From NCBI GenBank assembly GCA_016214855.1, contig JACRMT010000013.1, positions 124,001 through 188,000 of the forward strand: a stretch of 64,000 bases of DNA. Direction: 5' to 3'. A program made the position numbers and the translations under genes. The notes under the pieces are model-generated. The model was not told the DNA's origin. It worked only from the letters and a program-made list of their open reading frames with translations, and made no database searches. Positions 19,089-27,901 of the stretch are shown here, one piece after another. The stretch's first letter is position 1, and every line of letters starts with the position of its first letter. This DNA comes from Nitrospirota bacterium. GTDB taxonomy: Bacteria; Nitrospirota; Thermodesulfovibrionia; Thermodesulfovibrionales; UBA6898.

Positions 19089-20202
19089 CGCGCCCCTTCT
19101 GTATCCCTTCAAGAAATGCGTTCAATTTATCTATGAGTACTTCTTTGTCCTTGCCCAGGAGCTTCAAAAGCGACCTGAGTTCATCAACCCGCTGGAGGAC
19201 CCTCTTATCATTCGGATCACCGGCAAGAAATTTTCTGTATACTCCCATCGCCTCTGCGAATTTTCCGTCTGCCACGAACCGGTCAGCGTCTGAAAGATCT
19301 GCCACTTCCTGCTTCGGCGCTGCAGGCACTTCTTCGAAACCCGCAATAACCGGTTCTTCAGCAATTTCAAGCGGCTCCTCCAGAAGTTCGATCGTCTCTT
19401 CAGCATCTTCTGAAGCAATGAAAGGCTCGCTGACAGCCATACTGATCTCCGGCGCTGTCGACTCGCCAACATCCTCGAACGACAGGTCCTCTATAGCAGC
19501 AACCTCGTCATCTGAAATAGAAGCGGTTCCTGCTTCTTCAGCCTCCTCCGGTGCCTCAACGTGAATCTCGTCATCATGCTCAAGCTCGCCGCCCAGGCCT
19601 GACTTGTCACCAAAAAGCGAGTCCTTGAAAGCGTTCAGTTCATCTTCAGAGTGCTCGACCTGAATATCGGGAGCCTCAATATGGATCTCTTCCCCAATAT
19701 GGATATCAGCAGGAGCGGGCTCTTCCTCAGCTTCAGGCATCCTGACCTCACCATATGATGAGTCTGTTTTCCCTGCCTCCTGAGCGGGCTGAGCAGGAGA
19801 GAAGACTGCTTCGATATCCCTCAAACTGCCTAACGACTCTTCATCCATCGGATTAAGCTTCAGAATGGCCTTATACGACTTTATGGCAAGATCAGTCTCG
19901 CCGGTATCCCGGTACACCTCTGCAAGTTTTTTGTGTGCAAACAGGTTGTCCGGAACGATCTTTATAACGCCTTCGAATTCCTTCCGGGCCTCTTCCAGCA
20001 TGCCCTTCTCCAGGTAGGTCTTTCCTAACAGAACCCGGGCACTGGTATAGGAGACATGCTTTTCAAGCCCCTTCTGCAGCACCTCTATCGCCTCTTCCAG
20101 CATGCCTTCTTTTCTATATTCCTCCGCAAGGGGCAGAAAAAGCTTCGAATTGGGGTCTTTATCAAACTTCTCTTTGAGTTTTTCTATGTCCTTGGATGCC
20201 AT
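19066..20202 (-). CDS. TPR protein with long acidic linker
   Basis: About 378 residues from ATG 20202; a TTG at 20223 is an alternative start. N-terminal TPR units lie at about residues 1-120 (FLPLAEEYRKEGMLEEAIEV, ARVLLGKTYLEKGMLEEARK, AHKKLAEVYRDTGETDLAIK). A very acidic, Ala- and Pro-rich low-complexity region follows at about 130-310, and a C-terminal TPR-like segment (DRFVADGKFAEAMGVYRKFL) ends it. It has no signal peptide, so it is probably a cytoplasmic scaffold. It is coupled to the roadblock gene, which suggests a role in a GTPase-linked complex; that is inference. Confidence 0.75.
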   Translation of the reverse strand: MASKDIEKLKEKFDKDPNSKLFLPLAEEYRKEGMLEEAIEVLQKGLEKHVSYTSARVLLGKTYLEKGMLEEARKEFEGVIKIVPDNLFAHKKLAEVYRDTGETDLAIKSYKAILKLNPMDEESLGSLRDIEAVFSPAQPAQEAGKTDSSYGEVRMPEAEEEPAPADIHIGEEIHIEAPDIQVEHSEDELNAFKDSLFGDKSGLGGELEHDDEIHVEAPEEAEEAGTASISDDEVAAIEDLSFEDVGESTAPEISMAVSEPFIASEDAEETIELLEEPLEIAEEPVIAGFEEVPAAPKQEVADLSDADRFVADGKFAEAMGVYRKFLAGDPNDKRVLQRVDELRSLLKLLGKDKEVLIDKLNAFLEGIQKGRDGFLGHS

Positions 20203-20238
20203 AACCTGCCAATTTTTTAGCAAAAAATGGAGATAAAG

Positions 20239-21477
20239 TCAAGTTTTGATAGCAAGATAGCGGTCCAGTATGGCATCGGCAATATCGTCTTTGCTCATGA
20301 GTTCGGTCTGCGTTAAACTGTTCTTATCGATAATGCTCACCCTGTTCGTTTCAGTTTCAAACCCTGCCCCTTTTTCAGTAACATCATTGAAGACGATCAT
20401 GTCCATCTTCTTTCTCTTCATCTTATCCCTGGCCCGGTCGATCCTTCTGCCGGTCTCGGCGGCAAACCCGATGATAAAAGGCCTCTTTTTCCCTTGTGCA
20501 ATACGGCTCACAATGTCCTCTGTCGGGGTTAATGAAAGAGATGACAGCTCCTTTTTCTCTACCTTCACCTTTGACTGTTTAGCTGGCCTGAAGTCTGCTA
20601 CGGCAGCTGCCATGATCAGGGCAGAAACGCCTTTATCCGTTTCTTCCCTGACTGCAGACAACATCTCATCCGAAGTTTCAACCCCTCTGAAGATTACACC
20701 CTGCGGGCTATCGAGGGATGTGGGGCCGCTGATCAGCACAACCGACGCGCCGCGATTTCTGGCGGCCTTTGCAAGGCTGAAACCCATCTTCCCTGAAGAC
20801 CGGTTCGAAATAAATCTGACAGGATCAAGATACTCGCGTGTCGGCCCTGCGGTCACAACGATCTTCTGCCCGGCCAGGTCCTGCGGAGTTAACGCAGCAA
20901 TGACTGCATCGATAATCTCCTGCACCTCTGCAAGCCTTCCGGTTCCTTCCTCTCCGCAGGCAAGAGGTCCGCAGTCAGGACCTGTCTGGATAATGCCGAG
21001 TGAACGCAGTTTCCTGAGGTTTTCCTGAACAACGGGGTGTTCATACATCTTCACGTTCATGGAGGGCGCAATGATCACAGGACCGCGAAAGGCAAGAAAC
21101 GCGGTCGAGAGGATGTCGTCAGCTATGCCATTCGCAAACTTGGCAATGATATTTGCCGTAGCCGGAGCGATAACCATGATATCCGCTGCAGCAGGGAGAG
21201 AGATATGCGTAAGGGGTTCCTGAAACAGCGAAGTATAAACGGTGTTCTGTGATGCGACCTGCAGAGAAAGAGGGGTTATAAACTGCTGGGCTGCCCCGGT
21301 CATCATAACCGTGACCGAGGCGCCTTTATCCTTAAGTCTCCGGGCAAGCTCTGCAGCCTTGTACGCTGCAACACCGCCGGATACGCCGAGAAGGACTGAT
21401 CTATTCTTCAGGTTCGTCAGCTGCTGGTTCCTTTTCCTTTTTGCCGCCGAAAAGTTCGTCAAAGGCCATTTTGTCAA
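20239..21477 (-). CDS. coaBC: Bifunctional phosphopantothenoylcysteine decarboxylase / phosphopantothenate-cysteine ligase
   Basis: About 390-412 residues. CoaC half: LLGVSGGVAAYKAAELARRL, APSMNVKMYEHP near 135 and Cys in DCGPLACGEEGTGRL near 170. CoaB half: TAGPTREYLDPVRFISNRSS near 208 and AAAVADFRPA near 290. Carries out two consecutive steps of coenzyme A synthesis. The start is unsure: the coordinate given is a TTG inside rpoZ; the family N-terminus suggests initiation nearer 21415, where only CTG is available, or TTG 21462. Follows rpoZ directly as in many bacteria. Confidence 0.92.
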   Translation of the reverse strand: MTKWPLTNFSAAKRKRNQQLTNLKNRSVLLGVSGGVAAYKAAELARRLKDKGASVTVMMTGAAQQFITPLSLQVASQNTVYTSLFQEPLTHISLPAAADIMVIAPATANIIAKFANGIADDILSTAFLAFRGPVIIAPSMNVKMYEHPVVQENLRKLRSLGIIQTGPDCGPLACGEEGTGRLAEVQEIIDAVIAALTPQDLAGQKIVVTAGPTREYLDPVRFISNRSSGKMGFSLAKAARNRGASVVLISGPTSLDSPQGVIFRGVETSDEMLSAVREETDKGVSALIMAAAVADFRPAKQSKVKVEKKELSSLSLTPTEDIVSRIAQGKKRPFIIGFAAETGRRIDRARDKMKRKKMDMIVFNDVTEKGAGFETETNRVSIIDKNSLTQTELMSKDDIADAILDRYLAIKT

Positions 21478-21826
21478 AGCCCCCGGTCCCCTTCTCCTTC
21501 TCGTGGAGGTAGACCTTCAGGTCCTTTTCAAGCTCGGTCAGATCCTCGCCTGCGGCAATCTTCCTGCTCTCTTCAAGAAGCTTCCGGTAATCAAGCTTTC
21601 CTGCCTTTTCCATGGCTATCCTTGCCTCTTCACCGGTGATGAATTCAAGTTTGTCCTGTACTGCTTCTTCGATCGCAATCGTGGTAACCTTTTTCGATTT
21701 TGTTATGATTCTCGGCTTTGCTCCGAGGGAAAGTTCCTTCGCCCTCTGGGTGGCAATGCTTACAAGCCTGAATTTGCCATCGATCTTCTTATGATCAATC
21801 TCCGCCGGCAGGGAAATAATGTCCAT
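21401..21826 (-). CDS. rpoZ: DNA-directed RNA polymerase omega subunit
   Basis: 141 residues, longer than the roughly 90 of E. coli omega because of an acidic C-terminal tail. The conserved core is DGKFRLVSIATQRAKELSLG followed by KVTTIAIEEA near 48-58. Assists RNA polymerase assembly. Position between gmk and coaBC is the standard neighbourhood. Confidence 0.9.
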   Translation of the reverse strand: MDIISLPAEIDHKKIDGKFRLVSIATQRAKELSLGAKPRIITKSKKVTTIAIEEAVQDKLEFITGEEARIAMEKAGKLDYRKLLEESRKIAAGEDLTELEKDLKVYLHEKEKGTGGFDKMAFDELFGGKKEKEPAADEPEE

Positions 21827-21832
21827 GAATGT

Positions 21833-22450
21833 TTACCTCCTGATGATATTTTTCTCGATCCACGCTGAATCTTTTTTTGAGCTCCGCTGGCTCTCTGCCA
21901 CGATGATAGACTCGAACTTGCGGAGAGAGCTCTTCAGCCGGTCGTTTACTATAACATAATCATACATCTTATATGCCCGAATTTCCTCACTGGCCCGTCT
22001 CAATCTTCTCTCCATGTCCTCTTTGGTATTGCTCATTCTCTTTTCAAGACGGTCACGCAGTTCGGTCATGGAGGGAGGGAGAATAAAAATAAAGACACCG
22101 TTGCCATAGGTCTTCCTGATCTGTTCAGCACCCTGGGTGTCAATATCAAGAATAACGTCAAAGCCGTCATTGATGATCTTTTCGAGCCGCTTCCGCGATG
22201 TACCGTACAGGTTGCCATGCACCTCTGCCCACTCCACAAACTCGCCCTTGCGGATCATTCCCCTGAACTTTTTTTCACTGACGAACGAATAGTCCTCGTT
22301 GTCAACCTCTCCCTGTCGCGGCAATCGTGTGGTATAGGAGACAGAGGTCTTCACGGTATCCATGGCTGCCATGATCTTCTTGCAGATCGTTGTCTTTCCG
22401 GCCCCGGAAGGCGCCGACACGATGAACAGGCTCCCCTTACTCTTCTTCAT
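21833..22450 (-). CDS. gmk: Guanylate kinase
   Basis: 205 residues from ATG 22450; a longer open frame exists but the family starts here. P-loop [16 protein letters not shown]-binding [19 protein letters not shown] and [15 protein letters not shown], and [12 protein letters not shown] are all present. Phosphorylates GMP to GDP. The start overlaps the end of the RemA-like gene by 14 bases. Confidence 0.96.
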   Translation of the reverse strand: MKKSKGSLFIVSAPSGAGKTTICKKIMAAMDTVKTSVSYTTRLPRQGEVDNEDYSFVSEKKFRGMIRKGEFVEWAEVHGNLYGTSRKRLEKIINDGFDVILDIDTQGAEQIRKTYGNGVFIFILPPSMTELRDRLEKRMSNTKEDMERRLRRASEEIRAYKMYDYVIVNDRLKSSLRKFESIIVAESQRSSKKDSAWIEKNIIRR

Positions 22451-22721
22451 CGCCACTGCCGCCCCTGCCTTCGAGGAATCTCTGTGTAATCGTCTCGGCC
22501 TGAAGAGCAGAAAGGATAATATGGTTGCTCTCCGTGATAATGATCGATCGTGTACGCCTTCCCTGTGTAGCATCAACGAGTTTGCCGGCTTTCTTCGCCT
22601 CTTCGCGGATACGCTTCATGGGAGCAGAGCCCGGGGTTACGATCGACACCACTTTGGCCGACGCAACGACATTTCCAAACCCGATATTGACCAGAACCGG
22701 ACTGATATCATTTTTTTTCAT
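22437..22721 (-). CDS. RemA-like DUF370 protein
   Basis: 94 residues. [20 protein letters not shown] at the N-terminus and [20 protein letters not shown] match the DUF370/RemA family, small ring-forming DNA-binding proteins known in Bacillus as extracellular matrix regulators. The conserved position between yicC and gmk is common in many phyla and may point to a housekeeping role here. A Gly/Glu-rich tail is coded over the gmk start. Confidence 0.88.
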   Translation of the reverse strand: MKKNDISPVLVNIGFGNVVASAKVVSIVTPGSAPMKRIREEAKKAGKLVDATQGRRTRSIIITESNHIILSALQAETITQRFLEGRGGSGDEEE

Positions 22722-22741
22722 ACAAACCCCTCATTTCAAGA

Positions 22742-22772
22742 CTAAGGTCAAGGCTAAGGTCAAGGCTAAGGC
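22742..22772. repeat. 12-base tandem repeat with hairpin
   Basis: CTAAGGTCAAGG occurs twice in perfect tandem (22742-22753, 22754-22765), followed by a partial third copy (CTAAGG). The last unit, GGCTAAGG (22764-22771), can pair perfectly with CCTTAGCC (22789-22796) around a GGATCC-containing loop. Lies in the 93-base gap between the yicC and remA-like genes. Confidence 0.8.
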
Positions 22773-22814
22773 AAGAATCGGATCCCAACCTTAGCCTCAG
22801 CCTGCACCTGCTTC

Positions 22815-23660
22815 TCACTGTAAGTTCTGCACCTGCTCCCGGATCCGCTCTATCTCTGTCTTCATGTCAACTGCAAGCCGCGAAATACCGTAATCAGCAG
22901 ACTTTGACGACATCGTATTGACCTCACGGTTCAGTTCCTGAACCAGGAAATCGAGCTTTCTACCGGCGATGTCACTGCCGAGCAGCTCCCTGAACTGCTG
23001 AATATGGCAATCCAGCCTCGCCGTCTCTTCCGCAATATCGACCTTGCTTGCAAGGATCGCGATCTCCTGCTGCATCCTCACCGGATCCATTTCATTGTTC
23101 CCGAGCAGCACCTTCAGTTTATCCTGCAGCCTCGCACCGGCTTCAGGCATTGCCTTTGCGATCAGAGACTTCATCTCCCTGTTCATCGCTTCGAGGGAAT
23201 CAACGAGCCTGAGGAGTTCCTCGGCAAGCAACTGACCTTCCCTGCCTCTCATGACCTGCAGGCTGTCAACGGCCTCATCAAAAATCCGCTGCACTTCCTC
23301 TATATCAAAGGAAACGTCCGTCTCCATGAACTTGTCATGAAAATATGCCATGCTGTTTATGTCCAGCGTACCGGGCATCCGGAACTCCTCCTGAATGGCA
23401 CTCAGTGCATTGAATATTCTGCCGGCCGCCACATTATTTACCTTAAGATCAGCAGCAGCCTCGCCGTTGATCGATATCGATACGTCGAATTTCCCGCGGT
23501 TAAAACGGCTCCGGAGGATGTTTCTGAATGTCATCTCATGCTGGTTCAGAAATGACGGCGCCTTGATATAGATATCCAGGAAACGCTGGTTCAGGGATCG
23601 AATCTCAACCCTGCACCCGGCTTTCTCTGCGCTTCCGAACCCTGTCATACTCTGTGCCAT
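22815..23660 (-). CDS. yicC: YicC family protein
   Basis: About 281 residues from ATG 23660, giving the family start MAQSMTGFGSAE; upstream in-frame starts would add up to 9 residues. Conserved features: EIRSLNQRFLDIYIKAP near 25 and LDFLVQELNREVNTMSSKS near 235. YicC proteins are endoribonuclease-related and affect small-RNA turnover in E. coli. First gene of the leftward yicC-remA-gmk-rpoZ-coaBC operon, divergent from the por operon. Confidence 0.92.
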   Translation of the reverse strand: MAQSMTGFGSAEKAGCRVEIRSLNQRFLDIYIKAPSFLNQHEMTFRNILRSRFNRGKFDVSISINGEAAADLKVNNVAAGRIFNALSAIQEEFRMPGTLDINSMAYFHDKFMETDVSFDIEEVQRIFDEAVDSLQVMRGREGQLLAEELLRLVDSLEAMNREMKSLIAKAMPEAGARLQDKLKVLLGNNEMDPVRMQQEIAILASKVDIAEETARLDCHIQQFRELLGSDIAGRKLDFLVQELNREVNTMSSKSADYGISRLAVDMKTEIERIREQVQNLQ

Positions 23661-23734
23661 AGCGATCATAACTATAAAACAGCTCACCGGATAAGGTCAA
23701 ATACAGCTATAAGTTATTGCAATACTTAAATATA

Positions 23735-23762
23735 TTGAAAATTCAAAACCAAATGCTATAAA
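23735..23762 (+). promoter_or_regulatory. Candidate sigma70-type promoter of the por operon
   Basis: TTGAAA (23735-23740), a 16-base spacer and TATAAA (23757-23762) in an AT-rich stretch. A strong GGAGG ribosome site lies just before the ATG at 23795. Confidence 0.5.
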
Positions 23763-23794
23763 ATCTAAATTCATTTCATTGAGCGGAGGAAACT

Positions 23795-24370
23795 ATGGCT
23801 GAAACAGTTGAGATAAGATGGCATGGAAGAGGCGGCCAGGGCACAGTAACAGCAGCAAAGGTGCTGGCAGACGCCTGCCTGAGCGGCGGAAGGCATGTGC
23901 AGGCCTTTCCCGAATACGGACCTGAACGTGCAGGAGCTCCCCTGAGGGCATACAATCGCATAGCTTCAACGGAACTGAGGATGCACTGTCCTGTGCTTGA
24001 GCCTGATGTTGTAGCTGTTGTCGATGCGACGCTTCTTGACAGCATCAATATTACAGAAGGCGCAAAGGAAAACACGATCTTTGTCATCAACACCACAAAG
24101 GATCCCAAGGATATCAGGGCCAAACTTAATGCAGGCCCGAAGCAGCGCGTAGTAACTGTCGACGCCACAAAGATCGCCATTGACTGTTTTGGCAGGGCCA
24201 TGCCGAATTCTCCGATGCTCGGGACAGTATGCAAAGTAACAGGCCTGGTGCCGCTTGAGCATCTTCTTGATGACGTCAGGAAAAGTTTTGGCAAGAAATT
24301 CTCCCAGAAGATCATAGATGGAAACCTTGAGGCAACCACAAGGGGATATCAGGAGGTAAAAGAAGGATGA
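23795..24370 (+). CDS. porG: Pyruvate/2-oxoacid:ferredoxin oxidoreductase, gamma subunit
   Basis: 191 residues, usual length. VEIRWHGRGGQGTVTAAKVL at the N-terminus, FPEYGPERAGAPLRAYNRI near 42 and FGRAMPNSPMLGTVCKVTGL near 128 identify the gamma domain, which binds CoA in the assembled enzyme. Preceded by GGAGG. The stop overlaps the delta subunit start (ATGA). Part of a four-gene porGDAB operon. Confidence 0.93.
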   Translation: MAETVEIRWHGRGGQGTVTAAKVLADACLSGGRHVQAFPEYGPERAGAPLRAYNRIASTELRMHCPVLEPDVVAVVDATLLDSINITEGAKENTIFVINTTKDPKDIRAKLNAGPKQRVVTVDATKIAIDCFGRAMPNSPMLGTVCKVTGLVPLEHLLDDVRKSFGKKFSQKIIDGNLEATTRGYQEVKEG

Positions 24371-24660
24371 AAGCAAAAGGATGGAGAGAACTGCCGCCCG
24401 GGTCAGTTGTACTTGAGGGTGGCAGCGCGGCCAAGTTCAAGACAGGCTCCTGGAGGGCCTACAGACCTATATGGAAGGAAGAGAACTGCATACAGTGCCT
24501 CTTCTGCTGGATCTACTGCCCTGACATGTCCATTAAGGTCAAGGACGGGAAAAGGGGAGAATTTGACTATGATTACTGCAAGGGATGCGGCATCTGCGCC
24601 CTGGAGTGCCCTGGCAAAAAAGGCCAGAAGGCCATTGAAATGGTAGAGGAGGGCAAGTAG
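24367..24660 (+). CDS. porD: Pyruvate/2-oxoacid:ferredoxin oxidoreductase, delta (ferredoxin-like) subunit
   Basis: 97 residues with two [4Fe-4S] motifs: CIQCLFCWIYCP near 40 and CKGCGICALECP near 67. It passes electrons from the catalytic centre to ferredoxin. Directly abuts the alpha gene, with the stop codon followed at once by ATG. Confidence 0.94.
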   Translation: MKAKGWRELPPGSVVLEGGSAAKFKTGSWRAYRPIWKEENCIQCLFCWIYCPDMSIKVKDGKRGEFDYDYCKGCGICALECPGKKGQKAIEMVEEGK

Positions 24661-25839
24661 ATGGCAAAGGTGGTAGCAGTTACCGGAAATGAGGCCTGTG
24701 CAAATGCGCTGCGTCAGGTGAATCCTGATGTCTGCGGCATCTATCCCATTACGCCCCAGACAGACATGATGCAGAGGTTTGCATCGTTCATAGCTGACGG
24801 CAAGGTTGACACTGAATCAATCCTGGTCGAGAGTGAGCACAGTTCCATGTCAGCCTGTATCGGCGCTGCCGCAGCAGGCGGCAGAGTCATAACAGCAACA
24901 TCTTCCCAGGGCCTCGCGCTTATGTGGGAGATGCTCCATATCGCGTCAGGGGACCGGCTGCCGATCGTCATGCCTGTTGTAAACCGCGCTCTTTCAGCGC
25001 CTCTGAACATTCATGGCGATCACTCTGATGCCATGGGAGCACGCGACACAGGCTGGATACAGCTCTGGTCTGAAAATGGTCAGGAGGCCTATGACAATAC
25101 CATCCAGGCCTTCAGGATCGCAGAGCATATGGATATCAGGCTGCCGATCATGGTCTGTCTTGACGGATTTATCATCAGCCATTCGATAGAAAGGCTGGAA
25201 TATCTTGAGGACAAACAGGTAAAAGATTTTGTCGGGCCTTTCCGGAACTTCCTGCCGCTTCTGGATCTTGCGAAACCGAAGAGCTATGGTCCTCTTATCC
25301 TCACCGACCTCTATCACGAATACAAGCGTGCGCAACATGAGATCATGACCAAGGTAAAAGACGTTGTGCTCGATGTCGCAAAGGACTTCGAGAAGATGAG
25401 CGGCAGGAAATACGGCATATTTGAGAGCTACCGGCTCGAAGACGCTGACGTAGCGATCGTGATCCTGAACTCTGCAGCAGGAACAACAAAGGACGTGATC
25501 GATCAGTTCCGGGAAAAAGGCATCAAGGCCGGACTGCTCAAGCCGAGACTCTTCAGGCCTTTCCCTTTCGCCGAGATCGCAGATGCGCTCAAGAATGCAA
25601 AGGCAGTCTGCGTCATGGACAGGGCAGACTCATACGGCAGCTACGGTCCGCTCTTTATGGAAGTGGCCTCAGCGCTCTACCCGCTCGAAAAGAAGCCGCT
25701 GCTCATGAACAAGATCTACGGCCTTGGCGGAAGGGACTATCTGCCTTCCCATGCTGCTCAGGTGCTTACAGAGCTCAATGAGATCGCAAAGAGCGGCAAA
25801 GTGAACGTGCTCAAAGAATACATAGGAGTGAGGGAATAA
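24661..25839 (+). CDS. porA: Pyruvate/2-oxoacid:ferredoxin oxidoreductase, alpha subunit
   Basis: 392 residues. VNPDVCGIYPITPQTDMMQR (pyrimidine-binding domain), ESEHSSMSACIGAAAAGGR and TATSSQGLALMWEMLHIASG are the classical alpha signatures. The C-terminal part with KPRLFRPFPFAEI and MDRADSYGSYGPLF is the domain II type. Together with the beta subunit it carries thiamine diphosphate. The sequence style favours pyruvate as substrate, but other 2-oxoacids cannot be excluded. Confidence 0.94.
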   Translation: MAKVVAVTGNEACANALRQVNPDVCGIYPITPQTDMMQRFASFIADGKVDTESILVESEHSSMSACIGAAAAGGRVITATSSQGLALMWEMLHIASGDRLPIVMPVVNRALSAPLNIHGDHSDAMGARDTGWIQLWSENGQEAYDNTIQAFRIAEHMDIRLPIMVCLDGFIISHSIERLEYLEDKQVKDFVGPFRNFLPLLDLAKPKSYGPLILTDLYHEYKRAQHEIMTKVKDVVLDVAKDFEKMSGRKYGIFESYRLEDADVAIVILNSAAGTTKDVIDQFREKGIKAGLLKPRLFRPFPFAEIADALKNAKAVCVMDRADSYGSYGPLFMEVASALYPLEKKPLLMNKIYGLGGRDYLPSHAAQVLTELNEIAKSGKVNVLKEYIGVRE

Positions 25840-25840
25840 C

Positions 25841-26773
25841 ATGGCTACACCACTTACGTTAAAAGAGCTTTCAAAAAAAGAGGACCGTTTCACCCACGGC
25901 CACAGAATGTGCTCGGGGTGCGGCGCTCCTGTTGTTGTAAAGATCGCCATGATGGCGACCGAGTATCCTGTTATTGTCTCGAACGCAACCGGATGCCTTG
26001 AGGTTTCATCCTGCATATCCGAGTTCACTGCATGGAACGTGCCCTGGATCCATACGGCCTTTGAGAATGCAGCAGCCACACTCTCAGGAGTAGAGACGAT
26101 GTACCGCTCCCTTAAGAAGCAGGGCAAGTTTGACCAGGAGGTCAAGTTCATCGCATTCGGCGGCGACGGCGGCACGTATGATATCGGGTTCCAAAGCCTT
26201 TCCGGCGCCATGGAGCGCGGCCATGACATGATCTACATCTGCTATGACAACGGCGCATATATGAACACCGGCATACAGCGTTCAAGCGCAACGCCGCTTG
26301 GCGCTGATACCACCACATGCCCTGCTGGTTCCGTGATACCGGGTAAACTCCGCAACAGGAAGAACCTCACAAAGATCATGGCAGCACACGATATCCCCTA
26401 TGTTGCCCAGGCATCACCTTCACACTGGCAGGACCTTTTCAAGAAGGTGCAGAAGGCGCATGAGATCAAGGGACCGAAGTTCATCAATGTCATTGCTCCC
26501 TGCAACCGTGGATGGCGCTCAAAGACAAACGATGCCATCCAGCTCAGCAGGCTTGCGGTCAACACCTGCTACTGGCCGCTCTATGAGATTGAAGACGGGG
26601 TGACCAGGATAACAGTAACGCCGAAAGAGAAGATCCCGGTTGCAGAGTTCATGAAACCGCAGGGAAGATTCAAGCATCTTTTCACCCCTGAGAACGAGGG
26701 GCTGCTTCAGCGTGTCCAGGAGGAAGTTGACAAGGAATGGGCAAAATTACTGAAAGAGGCAAAAACAGATTGA
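25841..26773 (+). CDS. porB: Pyruvate/2-oxoacid:ferredoxin oxidoreductase, beta subunit
   Basis: 310 residues. HRMCSGCGAPVVVK near 22 and NATGCLEVSS near 48 supply cluster-binding Cys. IAFGGDGGTYDIGFQSLSGA near 107 and CYDNGAYMNTGIQRSSATP near 138 form the ThDP/Mg site (GDG...N). The QRSSATP segment is typical of pyruvate-specific enzymes. Reversible: oxidises pyruvate to acetyl-CoA with ferredoxin or makes pyruvate during CO2 fixation. Confidence 0.95.
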   Translation: MATPLTLKELSKKEDRFTHGHRMCSGCGAPVVVKIAMMATEYPVIVSNATGCLEVSSCISEFTAWNVPWIHTAFENAAATLSGVETMYRSLKKQGKFDQEVKFIAFGGDGGTYDIGFQSLSGAMERGHDMIYICYDNGAYMNTGIQRSSATPLGADTTTCPAGSVIPGKLRNRKNLTKIMAAHDIPYVAQASPSHWQDLFKKVQKAHEIKGPKFINVIAPCNRGWRSKTNDAIQLSRLAVNTCYWPLYEIEDGVTRITVTPKEKIPVAEFMKPQGRFKHLFTPENEGLLQRVQEEVDKEWAKLLKEAKTD

Positions 26774-26808
26774 TAAAAGCCCGTCTTTATGATATTTTCT
26801 AAGGTGTT

Positions 26809-27300
26809 ATGAGCTCAGACCTGGTAATGTATGAAGAGGAGTTCCAGAAAATCGATGAGGAACTTCAAAAGCTGTTTCAGCAGGCCAGCGCAAAGGTAGT
26901 ATTTCTTGTCGACAAGAACGGCCAGCTGATCGCGTCAGCCGGCGATACGCGTGAGATCGATACCACTTCGCTCGCCTCACTTACCGCAGGTAACATTGCT
27001 GCAACGGGCGGCATTGCCCGCCTGCTGGGCGAGAAGGAATTTACGATCCTTTTCCACGAAGGAGAAAAAGACAACATCCATATATCCCTTATCGGCCAGA
27101 GGGTCATCCTGGTTGTTATCTTTGACAAACGGTCATCCCTCGGCCTTGTAAGACTCCGCGTCAAAAAATCATCAGAGGCGCTTGTGAAAATTTTTGGTGA
27201 TATCACGAGCAAGGCTGAAAAAGAGAAGAGCGAAGGCAAACTCGATGAATCTCCTTTTGCTGAGATCAGCGATGAGGATATCGACAATCTGTTCAAGTAG
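26809..27300 (+). CDS. Roadblock/LC7 domain protein, MglB-like
   Basis: 163 residues. Predicted roadblock domain at about 5-115 (VVFLVDKNGQLIASAGDTRE, SLASLTAGNIAATGGIARLL, FTILFHEGEKDNIHISLIGQ), then a charged helical tail. MglB proteins are GTPase-activating partners of MglA. Its gene lies 13 bases before the MglA gene, the usual mglBA arrangement. Confidence 0.85.
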   Translation: MSSDLVMYEEEFQKIDEELQKLFQQASAKVVFLVDKNGQLIASAGDTREIDTTSLASLTAGNIAATGGIARLLGEKEFTILFHEGEKDNIHISLIGQRVILVVIFDKRSSLGLVRLRVKKSSEALVKIFGDITSKAEKEKSEGKLDESPFAEISDEDIDNLFK

Positions 27301-27313
27301 GTGTGCTAATTAA

Positions 27314-27901
27314 GTGTCCTTTATAAACTACGCTTCCCGAGAGATCAACTGCAAGATCGTCTATTATGGTCCAGGCCTTTGCGGCAAGACCACAAATCTG
27401 CAGTATGTGTATAAGAAGACGAACCCTGATCAGAAGGGCAAGCTGATCTCGCTTGCTACCGAGACCGAGCGCACCCTCTTCTTCGACTTTCTTCCTCTTG
27501 CACTTGGCGATATCAAGGGCTTTAAGGTACGCTTCCATCTCTATACGGTCCCGGGGCAGGTCTTTTATGCGGCAAGCAGAAAACTGATCCTGAAGGGCGT
27601 TGATGGTGTTGTCTTTGTTGCTGACAGCCAGATCGAGAGGATGGAAGCGAACATCGAAAGTCTTGAAGACCTGCGGATCAACCTTGCGGAACAGGGATAT
27701 GAGCTGGACAAGCTTCCTTACACGGTGCAGCACAACAAGCGCGATCTCTCAAATGTTGCTCCTGTCGAAAATATGAACAAACTTCTGAATCCCCGCAATG
27801 TTCCCTCCTTCGAGGGATGCGCTGTCACCGGAGTGGGGGTGTTCGAGACCCTCAAGAACGTGGCCAAGCAGGTCCTGATAGAACTGAAGAAGCACTATTA
27901 A
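27314..27901 (+). CDS. mglA: MglA-like small Ras-type GTPase
   Basis: 195 residues from GTG 27314 ([20 protein letters not shown]). G1 is [10 protein letters not shown], the G3 region is TVPGQVFY (Gln in place of the second Gly motif, as in MglA), and G4 is HNKRDL. MglA controls polarity, motility or pole-to-pole switching in Myxococcus and others. No chemosensory genes are adjacent. The last 4 bases overlap the convergent Mur ligase gene. Confidence 0.92.
   Translation: MSFINYASREINCKIVYYGPGLCGKTTNLQYVYKKTNPDQKGKLISLATETERTLFFDFLPLALGDIKGFKVRFHLYTVPGQVFYAASRKLILKGVDGVVFVADSQIERMEANIESLEDLRINLAEQGYELDKLPYTVQHNKRDLSNVAPVENMNKLLNPRNVPSFEGCAVTGVGVFETLKNVAKQVLIELKKHY

Noticed and set aside
19133-19564. 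Ser-rich 143-codon frame antisense to the TPR gene
   Set aside because: It is the complement of the acidic low-complexity linker and has no independent support.
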